A stretch of DNA of 64,000 nt from contig OZ243922.1 in assembly GCA_965213905.1 (NCBI GenBank), positions 2,046,001-2,110,000 of the forward strand, read 5' to 3'. This document shows, piece after piece, positions 17,756 to 27,249 of the stretch; positions within the stretch are counted from its first letter, which is position 1, and every line of letters begins with the position of its first letter. This DNA is from SIRX01 sp965213905 (GTDB lineage Bacteria > Actinomycetota > Rubrobacteria > Rubrobacterales > Rubrobacteraceae). The notes beneath the pieces are model-generated. The model was not told the DNA's origin and ran no database searches. It saw only the letters and a list, made by a program, of their open reading frames with translations. The position numbers and the translations under genes were made by a program.

Positions 17756-17957
17756 GTGGCTTTCAACGCTGAAGATGCCCGGCAATACCTGCAAGGTGTC
17801 GATTATCCCGCCAATAAGGGGGCAGCTCATCTCTACCGCCGAAGACAACGGCGCCCCCGAAGAGCTGCTCGACATGATCGGGACCCTCGACCGGCCCGAG
17901 TTTAACGAGGAAGAAGATGTTATCGCAGAGTTGAGGGCTGCTCCGGGAGCCGGGTAA
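17756..17957 (+). pseudogene. DUF2795-family small protein, frameshifted
   Basis: GTG 17756 follows AGGAGG. The frame starts AFNAEDARQYLQGVDYPANK, then must shift by one base at the GGGGG run (17818-17822) to continue as QLISTAEDNGAPEELLDMIG and TLDRPEFNEEEDVIAEL, ending TAA 17955-17957. Together these make a normal DUF2795 protein of about 66 residues. Either one G was inserted by mutation or the G run was misread; the two halves are otherwise well preserved. DUF2795 proteins are small, acidic and of unknown function. Confidence 0.7.
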
Positions 17958-17978
17958 TCGGAGAGAAACGGAGAGTTC

Positions 17979-18707
17979 GTGGCGCAATTAGACGGCCGCA
18001 GGGTATTGATCACCGGCGCTTCCTCAGGTATCGGGGAAGCGACCGCGCGGGTGCTCGCCGCAGAGGGTGCCCGGGTCGCATGCGTGGCCCGGCGCAAAGA
18101 GCGCATAGAAAAACTCACCGAGGAGATCGGCGGGATAGCCATCACGGCGGACATCACCGACGAGTCCGAAGCCCGGCGGGCTGTTGACGAGGCTGCAGAG
18201 GCTCTCGGGGGGCTGGATGCGGTAGCCAACATAGCGGGCGTGCAGTTGCTGGCCCCCTTCTCCGACGGCCGCGTAGACGAGTGGCGGATGCTCCTGGACG
18301 TGAACGTCTTCGGGTTGCTGGTTACCAGCTACGCGGCGCTGAAGCACCTGCGAAACTCGGGCGGGGGCGACATAGTGAACATGGGTTCCATAGGGGGTCG
18401 CCGGGTTACGGGTTCGACCGGCGCCGTCTACAACGGCACGAAGTTCGCCGTGCACGCCATCTCGGAGGCGATGCGGCGGGAGTTGCACGGTGAGAGAATC
18501 CGGGTAACTATAATCTCCCCCGGTTGGGTGAACACCGAGCTGGGGCAGAACATGGCCGACGAGGGGATACGCGAGGACCTTCAGCAGCGGCAGAAAGAGA
18601 TCGGGCTATCCTCGGAAGACGTCGGACGGCAGATCGCACGGGCGCTGGCCGAGCCACCGCACGTAACGCTGCATGAGATCTCTGTGATGCCCACCGCCGA
18701 AGGATAG
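17979..18707 (+). CDS. SDR-family oxidoreductase
   Basis: 242 residues from GTG 17979. It is a classical short-chain dehydrogenase: TGASSGIGEA cofactor motif near residue 12, ADITD, NIAGV, catalytic Ser in VNMGSIGGR, YNGTK with Tyr and Lys, and the SPGWVNTEL turn. Arg after the first strand (VARRKER) suggests NADP preference. The substrate is unknown; homologues are often annotated as serine or sepiapterin-type dehydrogenases. It lies 21 bases after the frameshifted DUF2795 gene. Confidence 0.9.
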   Translation: MAQLDGRRVLITGASSGIGEATARVLAAEGARVACVARRKERIEKLTEEIGGIAITADITDESEARRAVDEAAEALGGLDAVANIAGVQLLAPFSDGRVDEWRMLLDVNVFGLLVTSYAALKHLRNSGGGDIVNMGSIGGRRVTGSTGAVYNGTKFAVHAISEAMRRELHGERIRVTIISPGWVNTELGQNMADEGIREDLQQRQKEIGLSSEDVGRQIARALAEPPHVTLHEISVMPTAEG

Positions 18708-18753
18708 GGAGCCCACGCTAGCGGGGTTCGCGCTCCCTCTTGCTTCCGGTCTC

Positions 18754-18776
18754 GTCTACACACTTCGAACCATTTT
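18754..18776 (+). repeat. Dispersed 23-bp repeat, copy B
   Basis: The 23 bases beginning GTCTACACACTTCGAACC are identical to 31016-31038. The site lies 135 bases before the formate dehydrogenase operon. Confidence 0.7.
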
Positions 18777-18910
18777 CTGGCCGGATGTATACCCAGACGC
18801 GATATACGTCTTGTGGATGGGTATGTTCGTGAATACAGAACACGAAATCCAGTTCCGGCACCATGCGGTATGCCGGATGAAATCCCGGGTTACGGTAGAG
18901 GAGGAGACGG

Positions 18911-21900
18911 ATGGGTATACGCGAGCGTTTCTCGGCCTGGTCGGTCGTACGGCAACTCCGGGATGGGGACCGGCTGGCCCTCGGTAAGTCCGCCCAGTCA
19001 TCACTCTCTGAAGGACTGCGGCCCCGGACGGCGGAGGCCGACAAGGTGGTCAAGTCTATCTGCCCTTACTGCGCGGTCGGCTGCGGGCAGAACATCTTCG
19101 TCAAGGACGGCGAGGTTACCCAGATAGAAGGCGACCCCGACAGTCCCATCTCCCGCGGCAGGCTCTGTCCCAAGGGCGCGGCCTCGCGCAGCTTCGTCCA
19201 GAGCCCGCTACGCGAGTACAAGGTCAAGTACCGCCGGCCGTACTCCAAGGAGTGGGAAGACCTGGACCTCGATGCGGCGGTTGACATGATCGCCGACCGG
19301 GTCCTGAAGACCCGCGAGGAGACCTGGCAGGACGAGGACGAAGACGGCAAGCACCTGCACCGCACGTTAGGCTTCGCCCATCTTGGCGGGGCGACGCTGG
19401 ATAACGAGGAGAACTACCTCATAAAGAAATTCTTTACGGCGATGGGCGCGGTGCAGATCGAGAACCAGGCTCGGATATGACACTCCTCTACGGTCCCGGG
19501 TCTCGGGACCTCGTTCGGTAGGGGCGGGGCTACCACCTTCCAGCAGGACCTCGCAAACTCGGATTGCATCGTGGACATCGGCTCGAATATGGCCGAGAAC
19601 CATCCCGTGGGTTTCCAGTGGGTGATGGAGGCCCGGATGCGGGGGGCGGAGATCATCCACGTAGACCCCCGCTACACCCGCACCAGTGCCGTCTCTAACC
19701 TGCACGTCCCGCTCCGGTCCGGCACGGACATCGCGTTCCTTGGCGGCATGATCAACTATATCTTAGAGAACGACCGCTACTTCGAAGAGTACGTCGTCAA
19801 CTACACGAACGCCCCGGTGATCGTGAACGAAGAATTCCAGGACACCGAGGACCTGGACGGCGTGTTCTCCGGCTGGGACCCGGAGTCCGGCTCCTACGAC
19901 CCTTCGACCTGGCAGTACGCGGGCATGCAGGCCTCGGGCGCCGCCGGCCAGCGCGAGCAGGGCGGGGCGACCGGAGAGCAGGCCCACTACGCCCAGGGAG
20001 GCCGCCTGGAACGCGGCGACCCGCCCGAGATGGACGCTACGCTCCAGCACCCCCGCTGCGTCTTCCAGCTCCTCAAGAAGCACTACGCCCGCTACACGCC
20101 GGAGATGGTCGAGAGCATCACCGGCATCAGCCAGGAGCTTTTCCTGCAGGTCTGCGAGCTGGTCTGCGACAACTCGGGCCGGGAGAAGACCACTTGCTTC
20201 GCCTACGCCGTCGGCTGGACCCAACACACCCACGGCGTCCAGAATATCCGGGCGGCGTCCATCGTGCAGCTCTTGCTCGGCAACATGGGGCGTCCGGGGG
20301 GTGGAATTATGGCTCTCAGGGGACACGCCTCGATCCAGGGCTCCACCGACATCCCAACCTTGTTCAACATCCTCCCCGGCTACATTCCGATGCCCCACGC
20401 CCACGAGGAGCAGGACCTCGACACCTTCGTCGAGCGGAATTCGGCCCCCAGCGGCTACTGGGGCAACATGAAGGCGTACACGGTGAGCCTCCTGAAAGCC
20501 TGGTACGGTGACGCCGCGACCGAAGAGAACGACTACTGCTTCGACCACCTGCCGCGCCTCACCGGGGACCACTCCGTCTACCCGACGATCATGGGCATGG
20601 TAGACGGCTGGTGCAAGGGCTTTTTCGTGATGGGCCAGAACCCGGCGGTCGGGGCCGCAAACGGCAAGCTCCAGCGCCTGGCCCTCGCAAACCTCGACTG
20701 GCTCGTCGTCCGCGACATCGTAGAAACCGAGACCGCCGCCTTCTGGTACGACTCGCCGGAGACGGAGACCGGCGAGCTGGCTCCAGAGGATATAGGTACC
20801 GAGGTCTTTTTCCTACCGGCGGCCTCGCACGTGGAGAAAGCCGGCACGTTCACCAACACCCAGCGACTTTTGCAGTGGCGCAACAAGGCCGTCGAGCCCA
20901 AAGGCGACTGCCGCTCGGAGCTGTGGTTTATGTATCACCTGGGCAAAAAGATCCGGGAGAAGTTGGCGGACTCCGAAGATCCGAAAGATCGGGCGGTGCT
21001 CGACCTCGTCTGGGACTATCCGTGGGAGGAGGAGAGCGCGTTCGAGGAGCCGAACCCGCACAGCGTTTTGCGCGAGATCAACGGCCAGGACGAAAACGGC
21101 GACGTTCTCTCCACCTACCTCCAGATAAAAGAAGACGGCTCGACGGCTTGCGGCTGCTGGATCTACTGCGGCGTCTACGCCGACGAGACAAACCAGGCAA
21201 ACCGCCGCAAGCCCTGGACCGAGCAGTCCTACGTCGCCCCCGAGTGGGGCTGGGCCTGGCCCGCCAACCGCCGCATCCTCTACAACCGCGCCTCCGCCGA
21301 CCCCGATGGCAAACCCTGGTCAGAGAAAAAGAAATATGTCTGGTGGGACGAGGAGCAGGGTCAGTGGACCGGCTACGACGTCCCGGACTTCGGCGCGTCC
21401 AAACGCCCCGACTACGTCCCGCCCGACGACGCCCAGGCCGAGGACGCCATCCGGGGCGACGACCCGTTTATCATGCAGGCCGACGGCCGGGGCTGGCTCT
21501 ACGTCCCCGCCGGCCTTACCGACGGGCCGTTCCCAACCCACTACGAACCGGAAGAAACCCCCTTCGAGAACGCCCTCTACGCCCAGCGGGCCAACCCGGC
21601 GCGTCAGCGGTTCCCCCGCGACGACAACCCGTACAACCCATCCGGTGGCGAGGCCGGCTCAGAGGTCTTCCCCTACGTCCTCTCCACCTACCGCCTCACC
21701 GAGCACCACACGGCGGGCGGCATGACCCGCTCCACCGGCCACCTCTCCGAGCTCATGCCCGAGATGTTCTGCGAGGTCTCGCCGGAGCTCGCCGAAGTCG
21801 CCGGCCTGGAGAACGGCGGCTGGGCAACCATCGTGACGACGCGCACGGCGATAGAGGCCCGCGTGCTCGTCACCGACCGGCTGGCACCCTTGAAGGTGCA

Positions 21901-22156
21901 GGGCAAAAAGACGTACCTCGTTGGGATGCCCTACCACTGGGGCAGCAAGGGCGTCGTCACGGGCGATTCGGCAAACGACCTGCTCGGCCTCGCCCTCGAC
22001 TCGAACGTCCACATCGGCGAGTACAAGGTCGCCACCTGCGACATCCAACCCGGCAGGAGGCCGCGCGGTCCCGCCCTCGTCGAGTTCGTCGAAGACTACC
22101 GCCGCCGGGCGAACGCCGGGGTGAACGCCGGCACACAAAACGGAGGTGCAAGTTGA
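18911..22156 (+). CDS. Selenocysteine-containing formate dehydrogenase, alpha (catalytic) subunit
   Basis: One 1081-residue protein interrupted by an in-frame TGA at 19478-19480 that encodes selenocysteine 190. Upstream, SICPYCAVGCGQ and GRLCPKG bind a [4Fe-4S] cluster; QARI-Sec-HSSTVPGLGTSFG is the conserved active-site context of FdnG/FdhF enzymes, and coding similarity continues directly past the TGA. Later come the bis-MGD molybdenum/tungsten domains, ending with HHTAGGMTRSTGHLSEL and MPYHWGSKGVVTGDSANDL. No twin-arginine signal is seen, so it probably works on the cytoplasmic side. It oxidises formate to CO2. The stop TGA overlaps the TTG of the iron-sulfur subunit. A conventional annotation would split it into two genes. 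Confidence 0.95.
19481..19524 (+). promoter_or_regulatory. Bacterial SECIS element
   Basis: Just after the TGA, GGTCCCG (19492-19498) and CGGGACC (19504-19510) form a perfect 7-bp stem with a 5-base GGTCT loop carrying the expected apical G and U; lower bases CCTCTAC (19485-19491) and GTAGGGG (19518-19524) can extend the stem around an internal bulge. Position and loop match bacterial SECIS hairpins bound by SelB. Confidence 0.8.
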
Positions 22157-23088
22157 GCGACGCCAACAACATTATTCCCGGCTCCGGCACGACGGACGCC
22201 TATAACATCGAGGGCCGTGAAACCCCGGAGACCCGGCCCGTGGTCCCGCTGGGCCAGAAAAGCTACGATGGCGACGGGGAATCCCAGCCGAGGATGGGCT
22301 TCTTCACCGACACCACCGTGTGTATCGGCTGCAAGGCCTGCCAGGTCGCCTGCAAGGAGTGGAACCACGTTCCCGACACGATCGGGGAGCTAACCGGCCA
22401 CTCCTACGACAACACCGGCGAGCTCGGGGCTAACAACTGGCGCCACGTGGCCTTTGTCGAGCAGCGCAAGCCGGTCTTTATTCAGGAGGAGGCGGGCCTG
22501 GGGACGCCGGCCATCGAGGGCGAGCCGGACTTCCGGTGGCTGATGCACTCCGACGTTTGCAAGCACTGTACGGACGCGCCGTGCCTGGAGGTGTGCCCCA
22601 CGGGTTCGCTCTTTCGGACCGAGTTCGGGACCGTGGTGGTGCAGGAGGAGATCTGCAACGGCTGCGGCTACTGCGTCCCGGCCTGCCCATTCGGGGTGCT
22701 CGACCGCCGCGAGGATGACGGGCGGGTGTGGAAGTGCACCCTCTGCTACGACCGTCAGAAGGACGGCATGGAGCCCGCCTGCGCCCAGGCGTGCCCGACG
22801 GACTCCATCCAGTACGGTCCTCTGGACGAGCTGCGCGAAAAAGCCAACGGCCGCCTCGACATGCTCGTCGAAGCCGGGGCCACCGACGCCCGGCTCTACG
22901 GCGCGGACGAGGAAGGGTACGGGATGGGAGCATTCTTCCTCCTGATGGACGATCCCGAAGTCTACCGGCTGCCACCCGACCCGGAGGTGGTTACCCGCAA
23001 GATCGGGGGCCTCTGGGGATCTGCGGCCCTCGCCGCCGGGGCAATCGCCGCCGGCGTCGCCGCTTCTTTCTTAGGAGGCAGCCGATGA
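22153..23088 (+). CDS. Formate dehydrogenase iron-sulfur (beta) subunit
   Basis: 311 residues from TTG 22153 (SD GGAGGT), overlapping the alpha stop. It has four cysteine clusters for 4Fe-4S centres: CIGCKACQVACKEW, CKHCTDAPCLEVCP, CNGCGYCVPACP and CTLCYDRQ...CAQACP. A C-terminal hydrophobic segment (AALAAGAIAAGVAASFLGG) could anchor it to the membrane as in FdnH. It passes electrons from the molybdenum/tungsten site to the membrane subunit. The next gene starts at an ATGA overlap. Confidence 0.95.
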   Translation: MSDANNIIPGSGTTDAYNIEGRETPETRPVVPLGQKSYDGDGESQPRMGFFTDTTVCIGCKACQVACKEWNHVPDTIGELTGHSYDNTGELGANNWRHVAFVEQRKPVFIQEEAGLGTPAIEGEPDFRWLMHSDVCKHCTDAPCLEVCPTGSLFRTEFGTVVVQEEICNGCGYCVPACPFGVLDRREDDGRVWKCTLCYDRQKDGMEPACAQACPTDSIQYGPLDELREKANGRLDMLVEAGATDARLYGADEEGYGMGAFFLLMDDPEVYRLPPDPEVVTRKIGGLWGSAALAAGAIAAGVAASFLGGSR

Positions 23089-24098
23089 GCGATCCCCAGA
23101 ACGGCGCGCAGGGCGAACACTACTACCAGCCGGTCCACTCCGCCACGCAGCAGGGCGCCGTGCCCGGCGGTCGCGGCCCGGTACAGGAGGTCCCCGAGGA
23201 GCAGGTGCGGTCCTACTACGGCCGGGGCGTCATAAAGCAGCCGGTGTGGACCTGGGAGGTCCCCTGGTACCTCTTTTTCGGAGGACTGGCCGGGGCCTCT
23301 TCGGGGCTCTCCCTCGTGGCCCGCATCACCGGAAACCACACTCTGGCCCGGCGGGCGCTGCTCGTCGCTTTCGGGGGCGCGGCGGTGAGCCCCCTGCTCC
23401 TGATCTCCGACCTCGGTCGACCGGAGCGGTTCTACATGATGCTCCGGGTCTTCAAGCCCACCTCGCCGATGTCTTTGGGAACCTGGATCCTCTCGGCCTT
23501 CGGTACCTCGACCGGCGCCGCCGTCGCGGGCGACCTGCTGGGCGTATTCCCGAAGCTCACCCGCTCCGCCGAAGTCGTCTCCGCCCTGCTCGGCCCGCCG
23601 CTCTCCACCTACACCGCCGTGCTGCTCTCCGACACCTCCGTACCCGTCTGGCACGAGGCCCGCAAAGAGTTGCCGTTCGTCTTCGCTGCAAGCTCCGTGG
23701 CGAGCGCCGGCGCGGCCGCCGCGATGCTCGCGCCAACCGTAGAGGCCGGCCCAGCACGCCGGCTCGCCGTCGGCGGGGCGGCAGCCGAGATCGCCACCTC
23801 CGAGTACATGAAACACCGGCTCGGGAAACTTTTGGCCGAGCCCTACGGTAAGGACAAGTCAGGCCGCTACGAGAAACTCTCGACGGCCTTGACCGGGGCG
23901 GGCGCGGCGGTCGTCGGGCTATTCGCTCGTAGGAGCCGGCTCGGCGCCGCGGTTGGCGGGGCGGCGGTCCTGGCAGGGGCCGTGCTCAAGCGTTGGTCCG
24001 TCTTCGAGGCCGGGCTCGAATCCGCCCGCGACCCGAAATACGTCGTCCTATCCCAACGTGAACGCTTGCACAACCGGAACAGGTCGCATGGTGGATAA
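23085..24098 (+). CDS. NrfD/PsrC-type membrane subunit
   Basis: 337 residues from ATG 23085, overlapping the beta stop, with SD TTAGGAGG. After a soluble Gln/Pro-rich N-terminus of about 60 residues there are about eight hydrophobic helices, including WYLFFGGLAGASSGLSL and LGRPERFYMMLRVFKP, the NrfD signature. NrfD proteins carry no heme and exchange electrons with quinone. In this context it is the quinone-reducing anchor of the formate dehydrogenase, in place of the cytochrome b gamma subunit of the FdnGHI complex. Confidence 0.9.
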   Translation: MSDPQNGAQGEHYYQPVHSATQQGAVPGGRGPVQEVPEEQVRSYYGRGVIKQPVWTWEVPWYLFFGGLAGASSGLSLVARITGNHTLARRALLVAFGGAAVSPLLLISDLGRPERFYMMLRVFKPTSPMSLGTWILSAFGTSTGAAVAGDLLGVFPKLTRSAEVVSALLGPPLSTYTAVLLSDTSVPVWHEARKELPFVFAASSVASAGAAAAMLAPTVEAGPARRLAVGGAAAEIATSEYMKHRLGKLLAEPYGKDKSGRYEKLSTALTGAGAAVVGLFARRSRLGAAVGGAAVLAGAVLKRWSVFEAGLESARDPKYVVLSQRERLHNRNRSHGG

Positions 24099-24166
24099 CC
24101 GGCAGCGGGTTCCAAGACGGTTCGGCGGCCAGATCTAGCCAGGAAACGAACGATGAGGAGAGGCTC

Positions 24167-25522
24167 TTGTTAGAGAGCGTGTTTGCGGCGCGGGCCACCT
24201 TCGGGATGACCCTCATGTTTCACATAATCTTCGCCTCTTTAGGCGTGGTCATGCCGTTTATGATGCTCGTCTCGCAGTGGCTGTACCTGCGACGGGGCAA
24301 CCCAGTCTACGAGGCGCTGAACAAGAAGTGGACCACGGCGTTCGCGCTCACCTACGCGGTCGGGGCGGTCTCCGGGACGGTGCTGACGTTCAGCTTCGGG
24401 CTTTTGTGGCCGAACTTCATGAACGTGGCCGGGCCGCTGATGGGTTATCCGCTGGCGATAGAGGTGCTGTTCTTCCTTCTCGAAGCTATCTTTCTCGGGA
24501 TCTACGTCTTTGGGCGGGATCAACTCTCACCCTGGCTGCACTGGGCGAGCGGCGTTCCCATCTTTATCGGGGGGTTTATGTCCATGATCGTGGTGGTCCT
24601 GGCGAACGCCTGGATGAACACGCCGGTCGGCTTCGAGCTGAACGAGGCGGGAGTCGTGGTCGAGGCGGACGTGTTGCGGGCCATGTTCTCGCCGGCCTGG
24701 TGGTACGAGTCGAGCCACATGACCGTGGCCGCCTTCGAGGCCGTTGCCTTCGCCTTTGCCGCCATCTACGCCTTCGGGATGCTAAAGGGCCGGCGCGACG
24801 AGTACCATAGGAAGGGGCTCTTTATCTCGATGGCGGTTGCGACGTTCGTGGCCCTGGTCATGATCGTCAGCGGCGACCACACCGCAAAAGAGGTCGCCCA
24901 GCAGGAGCCCGCCAAGCTCGCCGCGATGGAGCCGAAGTTCGAGACCGAGAAGGGTGCACCCCTCAGCATCGGCGGCTACCCGGACGTCGAGAGCGGGGAG
25001 GTTCGCTACGCCATCGAGATACCGTACCTGCTCTCCATCCTCTCCTTCGACGACCCGGAGGCGGAGGTCAAGGGCCTGGAAGCCTTCCCGACCGACGAGC
25101 GCCCGGATCCGCGGACCGTGTGGTGGGCCTTCGACGCGATGGTCGGGATCGGGTTCTTCCTCGCTTTCGTTACCCTGTGGTTCTGGTTCGGGTACTGGCG
25201 GGCGCGCGGCGTGCCGACGGGCAAGTGGTTTCTGCGGGCCATCGTGCTCTCGGGGTTTTTGGGCTTTATCGCCATAGAGCTTGGTTGGATCGTCACGGAG
25301 GAAGGCCGCCAGCCCTGGGCGATAAAGGGCGTAATGCTTACCGCCGAAGGCTCAACGCCCGCGCCGGGGCCGGTGATCGCCTTTTTCGCGTTTTTGACCC
25401 TGTATCTCGCCCTCGGCACCTTCTACGTGCGGCTGCTCCGTAACATGGCGACCGGCGCGCCGGAGGAAGGTTCGGGAACATCGGACGATGAACCTAGTCA
25501 GGGAGGCGCTTTAGGTGCTTGA
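24167..25522 (+). CDS. cydA: Cytochrome bd ubiquinol oxidase subunit I
   Basis: 451 residues from TTG 24167, SD GAGGAGAGG. About nine hydrophobic helices. The b595 histidine lies in TLMFHIIFASLGVVMPF and the b558 histidine in SSHMTVAAFEAVAFAFAA; the GRDQLSPWLHW and GWIVTEEGRQPW motifs are diagnostic. The quinol-loop is of the short type. It oxidises quinol and reduces oxygen with high affinity. It is 68 bases after the NrfD-type gene and overlaps cydB, suggesting one operon with formate dehydrogenase. Confidence 0.96.
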   Translation: MLESVFAARATFGMTLMFHIIFASLGVVMPFMMLVSQWLYLRRGNPVYEALNKKWTTAFALTYAVGAVSGTVLTFSFGLLWPNFMNVAGPLMGYPLAIEVLFFLLEAIFLGIYVFGRDQLSPWLHWASGVPIFIGGFMSMIVVVLANAWMNTPVGFELNEAGVVVEADVLRAMFSPAWWYESSHMTVAAFEAVAFAFAAIYAFGMLKGRRDEYHRKGLFISMAVATFVALVMIVSGDHTAKEVAQQEPAKLAAMEPKFETEKGAPLSIGGYPDVESGEVRYAIEIPYLLSILSFDDPEAEVKGLEAFPTDERPDPRTVWWAFDAMVGIGFFLAFVTLWFWFGYWRARGVPTGKWFLRAIVLSGFLGFIAIELGWIVTEEGRQPWAIKGVMLTAEGSTPAPGPVIAFFAFLTLYLALGTFYVRLLRNMATGAPEEGSGTSDDEPSQGGALGA

Positions 25523-26582
25523 GGTCGCGGTCGCCGGGGCGATGGCCTTCGCATTACTGCTCTTCGCGCTGGCCGGTGGCGCGGACTTCGGTGGCGGCAT
25601 GTGGGCGTTCGTCGCGCCCCGGGATCGGGCCGAGCAGGAGGCGGAGCTCGTGGACCGGGCTATAGGGCCGGTGTGGGAGGCGAACGAGCTCTGGATCGTG
25701 GTTGCGCTCGTGATCCTGTGGAGTGGTTTCCCCTCGGTGTTCGCCGTCTACGGCATCTCGCTCTTCGTCCCCCTGGTCCTGGTGCTGGTGGGGATAGTGT
25801 TGCGCGGGGGTCTGTTCGCGTTTCAGGAACATGCGGAGTACGCACCCGTCCGCCGGGCTTTCGTAGTCTTCGGCAAGGCGTTCGGGGCGGTCAGCGTGAT
25901 CGCGCCTTTCTTCTTCGGTATGGCCGCGGGTACCATCGCCTCGGGTCGGCTCCGCTTCGTGAGCGAGCAAGAGGGCGGAGGTTTCGCGGTCGGCCGTCCG
26001 GCCAACGGATACTTCGAGCCCTGGTTCGGGCCGTTCCCGATCATGTGCGGGTTTCTCGCCGTCGCCCTCTGTCTTTTTCTCTCAGCGACCTACCTCACCC
26101 TGGAGGCCGAGGACGCACCGGAGCTGCGGTCTTCCTACCGCCGGCGCGGCATCATTGCCGGCGGGGTTCTAGGTATTCTGGGTACGGCCGTGCTGCCGAT
26201 CATGGGCTTCGACGCCTCTTACCTGTGGGGCAGCCTTCTGCAGTTTCCGGCGATCATCTTTATGGTGGCCGCCGCCCTGACCCTAACGCTCTCGCTGGTC
26301 TTGCTCTACGCCGAACGTTACTGGTGGGCGCGAACCGCCGCGATATTGCACGTCGTCTCGATCTTCGCCGCCTGGGCCTCCGCCCAGTACCCGTACCTCC
26401 TCGTCCCCGACATTACCATCAGCGCCGCCGCTTCACCGGAGCCGGTGCTGGTGGCCCTGCTCGTGCTCTCTTTCTTCTACGCGGCCGTTCTCGGCCCGTC
26501 CCTGGCGCTGCTCCTGTACATCTTCAAGCGGCGTCCGTCTCAAGTCAAGGACCCTTCCAGAAAAGAAGCGGAAGAGGGATGA
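25515..26582 (+). CDS. cydB: Cytochrome bd ubiquinol oxidase subunit II
   Basis: 355 residues from GTG 25515, overlapping the end of cydA by 8 bases. It begins with the typical helix containing ALAGGADFGGGMWAF, then RAIGPVWEANELWIV, both conserved in CydB, and has eight or nine hydrophobic helices with a normal length. It forms the heterodimer with CydA. Its stop overlaps the ATG of the next gene. Confidence 0.95.
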   Translation: MLEVAVAGAMAFALLLFALAGGADFGGGMWAFVAPRDRAEQEAELVDRAIGPVWEANELWIVVALVILWSGFPSVFAVYGISLFVPLVLVLVGIVLRGGLFAFQEHAEYAPVRRAFVVFGKAFGAVSVIAPFFFGMAAGTIASGRLRFVSEQEGGGFAVGRPANGYFEPWFGPFPIMCGFLAVALCLFLSATYLTLEAEDAPELRSSYRRRGIIAGGVLGILGTAVLPIMGFDASYLWGSLLQFPAIIFMVAAALTLTLSLVLLYAERYWWARTAAILHVVSIFAAWASAQYPYLLVPDITISAAASPEPVLVALLVLSFFYAAVLGPSLALLLYIFKRRPSQVKDPSRKEAEEG

Positions 26583-27226
26583 TGACGGCGCCCGGCGAGA
26601 GGGGTTCGGTGGAAGGCTTCGCGGATAGGACCCTGGCCTGGTACGGGGCTTACTTTATCTCCTTCGTCGGCCTTCTACACCTGCTACTAAGCGGCGAGCA
26701 TTTCGGCTACGCCGTCTACCTGGGACTATTGTTCCTGGCGAATTTCATCGCGGCGGCGGTCGCGGCCCTGGGTATCTTGTGGACGGAGAGCCGCTGGGCC
26801 TGGTCGTTGGGCGCTCTCGTCGCCGGCGGGGCTTTCGTCGCTTTTCTGGGGAGCCGGGTGTTCGGTCTACCCGGTTTTTCCGAGGCCGAAGGACAGTGGT
26901 TCAACTTCGGCGGCTGGATGGCCCTGGGTTTCGAGCTCGCATTCCTGGCGGCCGTGCCGCTGGCTTTGACGCGGCGCGGTAGAACGCTCGTCGGGATGGA
27001 GCAGGGCAGGATAAACCGGGAGAAGTTGCCTCCGGATACCCAGGAGACGCCCGAGCACTTCGGACTCCTGGAAAAGGAGATGTACGAGATTCGGCACCGC
27101 ATGGCCCCAGACACCCGGGACTTGCGGGCGCACCTGGAGCCTCGAAGGGTTGGAAATCGGGCGAAAAAGAACGCCCGGACGCGGGTGCGCGGCTTTCTGC
27201 GCGCCCTTCGGGGACGAGAGCGTTAG
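26579..27226 (+). CDS. Membrane protein of unknown function, cyd-linked
   Basis: 215 residues from ATG 26579, overlapping the cydB stop (ATGA). Four hydrophobic helices occupy about residues 20-140 (GAYFISFVGLLHLLL, VYLGLLFLANFIAAAVAALG, WSLGALVAGGAFVAFLG and a fourth after WFNFGG), followed by a charged, Arg-rich cytoplasmic tail. No family is recognised. Tight coupling suggests an accessory to the bd oxidase, perhaps analogous to small CydX/CydH-type subunits, although it is much larger. Confidence 0.8.
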   Translation: MMTAPGERGSVEGFADRTLAWYGAYFISFVGLLHLLLSGEHFGYAVYLGLLFLANFIAAAVAALGILWTESRWAWSLGALVAGGAFVAFLGSRVFGLPGFSEAEGQWFNFGGWMALGFELAFLAAVPLALTRRGRTLVGMEQGRINREKLPPDTQETPEHFGLLEKEMYEIRHRMAPDTRDLRAHLEPRRVGNRAKKNARTRVRGFLRALRGRER

Positions 27227-27232
27227 CATCCG

Positions 27233-27249
27233 GGGCCGGTCAGCGGCCC
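27233..27249. terminator. Hairpin between convergent operons
   Basis: GGGCCG (27233-27238) and CGGCCC (27244-27249) pair around a 5-base loop and overlap the stop codon of the convergent cydDC gene. A short bidirectional terminator is plausible. Confidence 0.35.

Noticed and set aside
20611..22150. Long frame on the plus strand continuous with the iron-sulfur subunit
   Set aside because: The first 500 codons are an Arg-rich shadow of the formate dehydrogenase alpha gene; the real iron-sulfur subunit starts at TTG 22153.
25601..26578. Frame extending upstream of the 26579 membrane protein
   Set aside because: The upstream part is an Arg-rich shadow of cydB; ATG 26579 overlaps the cydB stop and is the sensible start.
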